From JABWBR01 sp036741235 (lineage in GTDB: Bacteria > Bacteroidota > Bacteroidia > Chitinophagales > Saprospiraceae): a DNA stretch of 11,943 bases. Shown here piece by piece: positions 1-6,151 of the stretch. Position 1 is the stretch's first letter. Each line of letters begins with the position of its first letter. Where the stretch lies: NCBI GenBank assembly GCA_036741235.1, contig DAINSQ010000141.1, positions 1 to 11,943 of the forward strand, in the 5' to 3' direction. The notes beneath the pieces are model-generated. The model worked only from the letters and a program-made list of their open reading frames with translations. It had not been told where the DNA came from and ran no database searches. Both the position numbers and the translations under genes were made by a program.

Positions 1-169
1 GAATCGGTGTAGCCGTTGCGCACATCGGTTACCCGGGCTTTGATGTGGTAGCGGCCGTCATTGTAGCGCCATAGCCATGACTTGACGACATGCGGTACAT
101 GTACAAGACCCGAAGGTGTGTTATTATGTGGGCGCCCGTATGATGGGAAGAGGTCAATCCAAAGTCTAC
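1..169 (-). other. possible fragment of a minus-strand coding region, no start codon visible
   Basis: On the minus strand one frame is open from about base 169 to the window edge. Its last roughly 30 codons use bases like the real genes here. The peptide there (…WRYNDGRYHIKARVTD…) resembles a beta-sandwich, PKD/Ig-like repeat. No ATG, GTG or TTG lies in frame where a gene could begin, and a strong terminator stands just upstream at 170-198. It could be the remnant of a larger surface protein, a gene with a frameshift, or chance. On the plus strand a frame of about 30 codons ends at a TAG near base 92 and is a weaker alternative. The rest of the coding region, if real, lies outside the window. 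Confidence 0.25.
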
Positions 170-198
170 AAAAAAATCCCGGCCTCGTGCCGGGATTT
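170..198 (-). terminator. rho-independent terminator of the Omp28-like gene
   Basis: A perfect 10-bp stem (AAATCCCGGC at 174-183 with GCCGGGATTT at 189-198) encloses a 5-base loop. Read on the minus strand, it is followed at once by a run of Ts (complement of the A run at 170-176). It lies about 90 bases beyond the stop of the minus-strand gene ending at 290, so it most likely ends that transcript. The plus-strand side has only three Ts, so activity in that direction should be weak. Confidence 0.85.
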
Positions 199-289
199 AG
201 CAAGTAATTAGTGTTCCCCTTTAAAATATACCCAAATATACAGCATAATGAGTATACAAAACAATGCTTTTTGGCAGCAGGAAAACATA

Positions 290-1276
290 TTATTTTTTAA
301 CAATTCTTTGGGTTTGCTTGCCCGATGCAGTTAATATTTGCAGTGAATAAACGCCGGTGGGATAACCGCTTAAGTCTAATTCCCATTCAGCTTGCGCGTC
401 GATTGAGCGAGCCAGGAGCAGCCGGCCGCAGGCGTCATACAATCGGCATTCGCCGGTTTCAGGTTGGGGGAGTTGCAAAAACAGCACGTCAATAACGGGG
501 TTGGGATAGACCTTCCAGTTGGACGAGCCCGGGTTAGCAACGTCGGTAATGGCTTCGTCGAAGCGCGTGCCCGAGTTGAGCACTTCTTTTGAATCGATAT
601 TTTGCACAAAAGCGAGCACATAGATTTCCTCTTCGTTCCAACTGCTTTGCACTTCAAATTCAAAAGGAAAGCTCACCGACTGTCCGGTAGCTGCCGGCGT
701 GTAGTCGGCGCCATTGATTGGCGTGAGCATCTTGCGGAAAACGTTGTGGTGCACCGTTTCGCCGTTGGGGGCGTTGTAGTTGACTTCGCGTTCAACGACC
801 ATAGCGAACAGGCGCAGCGAACCGGCGGGTTGGGCGCCGAGGGTAAGCACTTCGACATCTGCCTGGCGTTGGGCGCCGGTATTTTCGGTAACCACAATGC
901 CTATACTGCTCGTTTGATTGAGCATAGCGTTGAGTACGGTGGGCGTCACGCCGTTGGCGGTAGAACTTTGCGTGCCGTTGCGCACTACGCGCGGCGTTCC
1001 GGTAACATTGTAAAAATTGGCTCGCGCCGAATTTTCGCTCGGGTTCGACAGATAAAAAACGCAGTTGTTGTAGGGCACCGGCGGGTGGATCGACACGTGG
1101 TGCACGTCGTTTTGATAATTGGCTATGGTATTGAAAAAGCCTGGATTCTGGATGGCGCAGATGCCGCAACGGCTGTTGGTAAAGTGTTCCAGCAAGATAT
1201 AGCGCTTGGCGCTGTTTTGGGACAAGGCGCCGATAGTGAAAGAGAAAACGATAAGTAGTGTAAGAACAGATCTCAT
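290..1276 (-). CDS. Omp28-related secreted protein with thioredoxin-like CxxC and T9SS sorting domain
   Basis: A 328-residue exported protein. Residues 1-20 are a signal peptide (MRSVLTLLIV core, cleavage near ALSQ). The next part (YILLEHFTNSRCGIC…) matches the Omp28 family, whose N-terminal half has a thioredoxin-like fold; Cys37 and Cys40 form a CGIC motif, and Thr94-Pro95 in GTPRVV is placed like the thioredoxin cis-proline loop. A beta-rich middle follows, with HHNVFRKML near 176-184. Residues 254-328 are a type IX sorting domain: KVYPNP, DACGRLL, then YPTGVYSLQI and a basic end. The protein is therefore expected on the cell surface or outside the cell. The start is the ATG at 1276; an upstream in-frame TTG would place 20 extra residues before an excellent signal peptide. 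The substrate is unknown; a surface thiol-disulfide role is inference. It is transcribed alone and ends in the terminator at 170-198. Confidence 0.85.
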   Translation of the reverse strand: MRSVLTLLIVFSFTIGALSQNSAKRYILLEHFTNSRCGICAIQNPGFFNTIANYQNDVHHVSIHPPVPYNNCVFYLSNPSENSARANFYNVTGTPRVVRNGTQSSTANGVTPTVLNAMLNQTSSIGIVVTENTGAQRQADVEVLTLGAQPAGSLRLFAMVVEREVNYNAPNGETVHHNVFRKMLTPINGADYTPAATGQSVSFPFEFEVQSSWNEEEIYVLAFVQNIDSKEVLNSGTRFDEAITDVANPGSSNWKVYPNPVIDVLFLQLPQPETGECRLYDACGRLLLARSIDAQAEWELDLSGYPTGVYSLQILTASGKQTQRIVKK

Positions 1277-1447
1277 TGTATTAATAAGTTTTTGGTGGAA
1301 AAACAAAAACAAAATTGATACAATTGAAACGGGCAAACTATCGCCGGGGTTACATTAAGGGTAATTGTCTTAAAATTTTTTTCCCGGCACTTACTTGCAA
1401 AGCTGCTGTAATTGCCATAAGTTGACCCTTTTAAGCAACCTGACTAT

Positions 1448-2599
1448 ATGAGTTTCCTGGCCTTATTGGCATTGATGTTCCTGGCTGCGGCCATTCCGCT
1501 GGCATTGGCGGCGGTATTGCGCAAGCGCAGCGAAAGCTGGGCCAAACGCTTGTTTTTGTTGGCAGGCGCTATTGCTACCGGTCAATTCATCCTGTGGATA
1601 TACGACGCGGGCGGCTGGCAGCGCCAAAAACACGAAGCCGTTGTACAGCGGCTGGTAGGCGACCCCACGCTAAAATCTTTTACCCAGCTGGGCCTCACCA
1701 AAGAAGAAAGCCTGCAAGCCATGTGTATGATGGCCGAGGGGCTCGCCTCGCAGGCCTTACGCGACCCCGAGGACAGCCTGGCTGCGCCCCTCATTGAGCG
1801 CCTCATCCGCATGTCGTATCGCGATTATTTTGAGCCCAGTCGCCGCAATCAACGCCGTTGGCCTGACCAGTGGGTATTCATGGCGCATCTCAATACATTG
1901 TTGGGCTGTTATTCGCGCGCCGGCGGCGACGACCGCTACCGCTCCTTGCACGACGCCATTTCAGGCATGTTGGCCAAGAACATTCAGAATTCCCCGTATA
2001 AAAACATCTATTCCGACAGCAATCCATTAACCATTCACCCATCGCCCAATGCTGTAGCGTTGCGCTCGCTGCAAATTTATGACAGGTGTTACGGGGATAA
2101 AATTTCGGAGCGTCCGGCGAAAGAATGGTCGGATTACGTATTAAAAGAACTGACGTTCAACTTCGGCAACATGCCCTGTGCCGTCACCACTCGTGAAAAC
2201 AGGTGCAAAGAACTGCCTACCAGCAGCACCCTCAATCCGCTCATAGCCGCATTGGCGCCCATCAACCGCAGCGCTGCCCGCGATATCTGGCAGGAGTACA
2301 AGCATTACTTCAAAAGCACCTGGCTCCAACTCAGCGCTGATTTTCAGGAATACAGCCCTTCCGTATACAAATCCACGCCGGAAGAAACCGTTGAGCCCAC
2401 CGCCAATGAAAACCAGTTGGCCACGTTAATGGCCTTCCGGAGCGCCGCGTATGTGGGCGACAGGTTTACCTATTACCAAATCAACAACAAATTACTTTGG
2501 AAAGACTACTTCGGCTATACGCCTCGCAAGTGGAACAGGCTGCGCGTTTTTGAGCTTTGCCTGCGCTATAGCGCCTGTTCGTATCATGCCTTGTTATAA
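1448..2599 (+). CDS. membrane-anchored helical protein of unknown function
   Basis: I do not recognise this 383-residue protein with confidence. It starts with two hydrophobic segments, about residues 3-23 and 34-52, separated by a basic loop (RKRSESWAKR), so it is probably tethered to the inner membrane. The remaining 330 residues look mostly helical and carry clusters of aromatic and small residues: RWPDQWVFMAHLNTLLGCY (138-156), then HPSPNAVALRSLQIYDR (197-213). This spacing recalls (alpha/alpha)-barrel proteins such as the linalool dehydratase/isomerase-like group, in which a WPxDN-type segment precedes a helix ending in YDR. That resemblance is recollection, not a demonstrated match. No signal-peptidase site is evident. 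It is divergent from the Omp28-like gene (171-base gap) and its stop lies 4 bases from the stop of the converging TPR gene, so it appears to be transcribed alone. Confidence 0.75.
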   Translation: MSFLALLALMFLAAAIPLALAAVLRKRSESWAKRLFLLAGAIATGQFILWIYDAGGWQRQKHEAVVQRLVGDPTLKSFTQLGLTKEESLQAMCMMAEGLASQALRDPEDSLAAPLIERLIRMSYRDYFEPSRRNQRRWPDQWVFMAHLNTLLGCYSRAGGDDRYRSLHDAISGMLAKNIQNSPYKNIYSDSNPLTIHPSPNAVALRSLQIYDRCYGDKISERPAKEWSDYVLKELTFNFGNMPCAVTTRENRCKELPTSSTLNPLIAALAPINRSAARDIWQEYKHYFKSTWLQLSADFQEYSPSVYKSTPEETVEPTANENQLATLMAFRSAAYVGDRFTYYQINNKLLWKDYFGYTPRKWNRLRVFELCLRYSACSYHALL

Positions 2600-2603
2600 T
2601 TAA

Positions 2604-3221
2604 CTAACGCATCTTGGGTCTGCGGCGTTTGCCGCCCGGAGCAACCTGCATGCCGCCGCCGCCGGGGCGCCCCATGCGCATAGCGGCTTTCATTTGCCCT
2701 TGCGACTGGATGGCCTTCTCAATTTGCTTGAGTTGTTCTTTGATCTCTGCAATGGTGATTTTAAGGTCTTTGGCATTGCGGTAGTGAATTTCGGCTTGTT
2801 TGAACCGGCCCCTGTTGAGCGCTGCGCCCGCCAATTGCAATTGCAGCATCGCCCTGTCGTTATCGGTAGGCAGGTCAATAGTTTCCGCTTTTTTAAGCCA
2901 GTGTTCACCGGCCTCCATGTCATTGCGCGACATAGCGATGGTGCCTTTCAGCATATAAAAATAGGCTCGATTCGTAGGGTACAACAGCTTTGGAAAAAAA
3001 GTAAGGCGAAGCAGTTTATCCGCCTTGTCGAAATTCATGGTCTGCGTAGCTTGAGCTGCCGAGCCCACCGTACCCATTAGCACAAAACCGACCAGGAGGA
3101 TCAGCCCTGAAAGCCAGAAAGGAAAGCCGTACCAAAAGCCGAAAGCGACCCAGAGCCCTACTCCGAGTCCGATACCCGCAACAATAAGTGCGATTCTCAG
3201 ATATGGATTGATGATAAACAT
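2604..3221 (-). CDS. small membrane protein with TPR-like repeats
   Basis: A 205-residue protein. Two membrane segments come first (about residues 8-30 and 35-53, rich in Gly, Val, Phe and Trp). A soluble part follows with two TPR-like helical pairs (about 86-119, AYFYMLKGTIAMSRNDMEAGEHWLKKAE-type pattern, and 123-156, with LNRGRFKQAEIHYRNA), then a short charged helix. The C-terminus is unusual: Met/Gly-rich and strongly basic, ending GGKRRRPKMR. The ATG at 3221 was chosen because it gives a compact N-terminus and has a good promoter core about 27 bases upstream; an in-frame TTG at 3365 would overlap the divergent kinase gene. TPR modules usually bind other proteins, so a scaffold role at the inner membrane is likely; the partner is unknown. 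The basic tail could contact nucleic acid or phospholipid, which is inference. Confidence 0.75.
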   Translation of the reverse strand: MFIINPYLRIALIVAGIGLGVGLWVAFGFWYGFPFWLSGLILLVGFVLMGTVGSAAQATQTMNFDKADKLLRLTFFPKLLYPTNRAYFYMLKGTIAMSRNDMEAGEHWLKKAETIDLPTDNDRAMLQLQLAGAALNRGRFKQAEIHYRNAKDLKITIAEIKEQLKQIEKAIQSQGQMKAAMRMGRPGGGGMQVAPGGKRRRPKMR

Positions 3222-3247
3222 ATTGCGCTTGTTTCTTGATTGCCGCG

Positions 3248-3255
3248 CAAAGGTA
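3248..3255 (-). promoter_or_regulatory. promoter core (TAnnTTTG) for the TPR-protein gene
   Basis: TACCTTTG on the minus strand matches the Bacteroidota -7 consensus TAnnTTTG exactly. It lies 27 bases before the ATG at 3221, which would give a short leader. No TTTG is visible at the expected -33 distance, so this is only half a promoter by sequence. Confidence 0.45.
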
Positions 3256-3294
3256 ATAATTTGTGCGGGGTCTTTTTCGATTTTTTCTATCTTC

Positions 3295-3332
3295 ACCTGC
3301 GCGAGTGGGAACCGGTTATAAAGCAGGCAGGT
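3295..3332 (+). repeat. inverted repeat in the leader of the histidine kinase gene
   Basis: ACCTGC (3295-3300) is complementary to GCAGGT (3327-3332), with a 26-base loop that contains the palindrome AACCGGTT. The right arm ends 10 bases before the kinase ATG, so a hairpin in the mRNA could affect translation, or the site could bind a regulator. Only 6 bp pair, so chance is possible. Confidence 0.25.
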
Positions 3333-3342
3333 ATTAGAGTAT

Positions 3343-4491
3343 ATGAACAACAACAACGACAACAAGGGCGCCGATCAAAGCGCTGCCGAAGAAGCGCTGG
3401 CTGCAAGCGAAGCGCTGCTCAAAGCTATCCTGGATGCATTGCCCGACCTCAAATTCAGGATTGACTATACCGGGCGTATTCTCGATTACTTCGCCGGCCA
3501 GGCCGATCGCCTGTATCTGGCGCCCGAGGCTTTTATTCACAAAACAGTAGCCGAAGTATTACCGCCGCATGTGGCCGATGCGATCATTTACAACCTGAAT
3601 TTATGTTTGAAAAACAAGACGGTCCGGATATTCGAATATTTTCTGCCGATGGACGGCGAGGTGGGGTTTTATGAGGCGAGGCTTAATCGCATCAACGATA
3701 CTGAAGCAGTGGCCGTTATAAGGAATATCTCCGATCGAAAAATCTTTTACGAAGAGCTCCAGAACAAAATCAGCGAGTTGAATCAGAAAAACCTTCAGTT
3801 GGAGGCCTATATTTCTTCAAATCGCGAGCTCGAAAATTTTGCTTATATTGCTTCTCACGATTTGCGCGAGCCCTTACGCACCTTGCGGACTTTTGCGCAA
3901 GCTTTGCAAAAAAACTACAGCGATGTCATTGACGATGAAGGCAGGTCTTATCTGGATTTCATCGCAGACGGCGCCTCCAAACTGAACCAACTTATTGAAG
4001 ACCTGCTGGTCTATTCCACTGTTGATACGGAAAAGCAACTGTTTGTTCGAGTGGTTACCCGCGAGTTAGTAGAAGACGTATTGCGCCAGTTGGCAGATCC
4101 TATTGCCGAAAAAGATGCGACCATCTACGTAGACCTGCTACCTGATGCGATCAACGTTCAACCCTCGGCATTCCGGCAGTTGCTGCAAAACCTGGTTTAC
4201 AACGCCATTAAATTCAGCAAACCCGGCCAGGCGCCGTATATCCGCATTACCGCCGGCCAATGGGGTACTTTCTGGCGATTTTCCGTGATTGATAACGGCA
4301 TCGGCATTGCCTCTGCCTATCATGAAAAAATATTCGGGCTTTTCAAAAAATTGCACCCCAGCGGTGCATTTGAAGGAACCGGGCTGGGCTTGGCCATTTG
4401 CAAAAAAATTGTAGAGCAGCACGGCGGAGATATTTGGGTAGAATCCGAACCTGATGCCGGCGCCGTTTTTCATTTTACTATTCCCCAATAA
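3343..4491 (+). CDS. PAS-domain sensor histidine kinase
   Basis: A 382-residue cytoplasmic histidine kinase with no membrane segments. After an Asn-rich start, residues about 22-130 form a PAS-like sensor domain (LLKAILDALPDLKFRID … IRNISDRK). A coiled-coil linker (about 133-160) follows, then a HisKA domain with the H-box FAYIASHDLREPLRTL, placing the phosphorylated histidine at His172. The ATP-binding domain has its N-box around Asn287 (NLVYNAIKFSKPG), the G1 motif DNGIGI (317-322), an F-box-like IFGLFKKLH and the G2 motif GTGLGL (345-350). All catalytic boxes look intact. It autophosphorylates and should pass the phosphate to a response regulator, but none is encoded in the window, so it is an orphan here. 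It would sense a soluble or internal signal; the ligand cannot be told. The GSCFA gene starts 12 bases after its stop, suggesting co-transcription. Confidence 0.93.
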   Translation: MNNNNDNKGADQSAAEEALAASEALLKAILDALPDLKFRIDYTGRILDYFAGQADRLYLAPEAFIHKTVAEVLPPHVADAIIYNLNLCLKNKTVRIFEYFLPMDGEVGFYEARLNRINDTEAVAVIRNISDRKIFYEELQNKISELNQKNLQLEAYISSNRELENFAYIASHDLREPLRTLRTFAQALQKNYSDVIDDEGRSYLDFIADGASKLNQLIEDLLVYSTVDTEKQLFVRVVTRELVEDVLRQLADPIAEKDATIYVDLLPDAINVQPSAFRQLLQNLVYNAIKFSKPGQAPYIRITAGQWGTFWRFSVIDNGIGIASAYHEKIFGLFKKLHPSGAFEGTGLGLAICKKIVEQHGGDIWVESEPDAGAVFHFTIPQ

Positions 4492-4503
4492 ACGTTTAGC
4501 GTG

Positions 4504-5493
4504 ATGAATATCAAGCAGCAGTCGTTTCGCACCACCCTGACCCTGGCCGAATACCCCTTTCGGCTTAATCACAGCGACAAGATGCTTTGTATTGGTTCCT
4601 GTTTTGCCGAGCACATCGGCGGGCGGCTGCAAAGCGCTAAATTTCAAGTTAATATCAATCCATTCGGCATTTTATACAACCCGGTGTCAATAGCCAATGC
4701 CGTTCAATACCTGGTTGAGCGGCGGCAATATACGGCGGGCGATCTGTTCCTGCATCAAGAATGCTGGCACAGCTTTGACCACCACGGAGCATTTTCAGGG
4801 CTGGATGCCGAAGAAACTGTCGCCCGTATCAACATGCGCATCCACGAGGCGGCTGAACAACTACAGCAGGCCTCCGCTCTTATTATCACGTTGGGCAGCG
4901 CGTCGGTTTTTGTGCATACAGCCGGTGAGCGTATTGTGGCCAACTGCCATAAATTGCCCGGCACGGCCTTTTTTCGCCGTCGTTTGACGCTTGAAGAAAC
5001 TGTCGCAGCCTTGTTGCAAGCCATTGAACGGGCCAGGTTATTGCAACCTTCGCTTCGCGTGATACTCACGGTGAGCCCGGTGCGGCATATCCGGGATGGA
5101 CTTATTGAGAACCAGCGCAGCAAAGCCACGCTGCTGTTGGCCGCTGCAGAACTGTGCAGCCGGCTGCCGGAAGTGTATTATTTCCCTGCTTACGAATTGG
5201 TCACTGACGATTTGCGGGATTACCGCTTTTACGAAAGCGACCTCATCCATCCCAATTCCGTTGCAGTCGATTATGTATGGCAGTATTTCCACGATGCGTG
5301 TTTTGATGAAGATACCCGGCAATTGCTGCGGCGAATTCATTCTATTACGGCTGCTGCCCAACATCGCCCGTTTTTTAAACAAACGCAAGCCCACCGCGAT
5401 TTCGTTGGCAGGCAACTGGCCGCTATTGATAAAATAAATGATGAATACCCGGAGCTGGATTTTTCGGAAGAGCGAAAGTTGTTGGGAGGTTAA
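4504..5493 (+). CDS. GSCFA-domain (SGNH hydrolase-like) protein
   Basis: A 329-residue cytoplasmic protein of the GSCFA family, which is named after the motif seen here at residues 31-35 within LCIGSCFAEHIG. Further blocks typical of the family are NPFGILYNP (52-60), TLGSA (129-133), NCHKLPG (147-153), TVSPVRH with a following DG (189-199), and SDLIHPN (245-251). These correspond to SGNH/GDSL-esterase blocks, with Ser32 as the probable nucleophile and Asp246/His249 as the acid and base. The substrate of GSCFA proteins is not established as far as I know; an esterase or deacylase reaction is inferred from the fold. No signal peptide is present. An in-frame GTG lies at 4501, one codon upstream; the ATG at 4504 is preferred. 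The gene follows the histidine kinase closely, so the two are probably transcribed together. Confidence 0.9.
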   Translation: MNIKQQSFRTTLTLAEYPFRLNHSDKMLCIGSCFAEHIGGRLQSAKFQVNINPFGILYNPVSIANAVQYLVERRQYTAGDLFLHQECWHSFDHHGAFSGLDAEETVARINMRIHEAAEQLQQASALIITLGSASVFVHTAGERIVANCHKLPGTAFFRRRLTLEETVAALLQAIERARLLQPSLRVILTVSPVRHIRDGLIENQRSKATLLLAAAELCSRLPEVYYFPAYELVTDDLRDYRFYESDLIHPNSVAVDYVWQYFHDACFDEDTRQLLRRIHSITAAAQHRPFFKQTQAHRDFVGRQLAAIDKINDEYPELDFSEERKLLGG

Positions 5494-5519
5494 AAACGAC
5501 ATTGAACAGTTTAGCGACT

Positions 5520-5537
5520 TGAGTTGGTGTCAACTCA
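5520..5537 (+). repeat. 7-bp perfect palindromic hairpin after the GSCFA gene
   Basis: TGAGTTG (5520-5526) and CAACTCA (5531-5537) pair perfectly around a 4-base loop, 27 bases after the GSCFA stop and 21 bases before the next ATG. The downstream bases (TTCTTTC) are only partly T-rich. It may be a weak terminator separating two transcripts or an operator for the next gene. Confidence 0.4.
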
Positions 5538-5558
5538 TTCTTTCACAAGAATTTTATA

Positions 5559-6149
5559 ATGAATATTAGACTGTGCAACTTCACATCTATGCTGAATTGG
5601 GTATCCAATTTTTTTTATCGTATTGCTGACCGCAGGCTCTCGGTACGCTTCTTCTTGTTGGAATTAGTGTTCCTTATAGTTATCTGGCCCTGGTGCGAAC
5701 GCTGGATTGGGCTACCGGAGTCAAAAACGAGGCTGCTCGACGTATGCTTCGGCTTTACGCCCGATATGGCTTACCAGATGCTGAATTCGTATGGAGACCC
5801 GGGCCGGCATCGCTACGCCGTTGCTACTCTATTGGTCGACGGGGTGTATCCGCTGGTATATACGGGGCTGCTGGTATTTTTGCTTACTATTTTGCTTAGC
5901 GGCATTTTTTCGGAAAGCAGTAGGTGGAGAATGTTAAATTTGTGGCCGTTGGCTGCCCTGGCGGCAGATTACGCCGAAAACGCCGGTATCTTTATTTTGC
6001 TGACCAATTTCCCCGACAGGCTCGATGGCGTTGCCGTTTGGGCCTCCATTGCCGGTATGGCAAAATGGACCGCGGTGATTAGCGCGCTTGTCTTATTGAT
6101 TCTCTTGGCGGTCAAGCGACTTTATAATCGAATAATTAACAACCATTGA
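5559..6149 (+). CDS. four-helix membrane protein of unknown function
   Basis: A 196-residue integral membrane protein with hydrophobic segments at about residues 29-46, 87-115, 125-149 and 158-186. Charged and polar blocks stand between the helices and look conserved in character: TPDMAYQMLNSYGDPGRHRY (67-86), then VDGVYP near 93-98, ADYAENAGI (136-144) and a Lys-Trp pair (169-170). I recall uncharacterised bacterial membrane proteins with this kind of YGDxGR … DxxYP … DYxEN … KW arrangement, but cannot name the family or a function. Acidic residues inside or next to helices could bind a metal or proton; that is speculation. The start is the ATG at 5559; a second ATG at 5589 would remove ten residues and is also possible. 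It ends 2 bases before the hydrolase ATG, so the two genes are almost certainly one operon. Confidence 0.8.
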   Translation: MNIRLCNFTSMLNWVSNFFYRIADRRLSVRFFLLELVFLIVIWPWCERWIGLPESKTRLLDVCFGFTPDMAYQMLNSYGDPGRHRYAVATLLVDGVYPLVYTGLLVFLLTILLSGIFSESSRWRMLNLWPLAALAADYAENAGIFILLTNFPDRLDGVAVWASIAGMAKWTAVISALVLLILLAVKRLYNRIINNH

Positions 6150-6151
6150 TC

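Noticed and set aside
602..1258. Long plus-strand open frame (218 codons)
   Set aside because: It lies wholly antisense to the Omp28-like gene, whose signal peptide, CxxC and T9SS domain are clear. Its translation shows no recognisable domain.
1277..1336. TTG-initiated extension of the Omp28-like gene
   Set aside because: It would put 20 residues before a textbook signal peptide starting at the ATG at 1276.
3222..3365. TTG-initiated extension of the TPR-protein gene
   Set aside because: It would overlap the divergent kinase gene and run over a good promoter core at 3248-3255. The ATG at 3221 is better.
4138..4647. Minus-strand open frame (169 codons)
   Set aside because: It is antisense to the ATP-binding domain of the kinase and the start of the GSCFA gene, with no features of its own.
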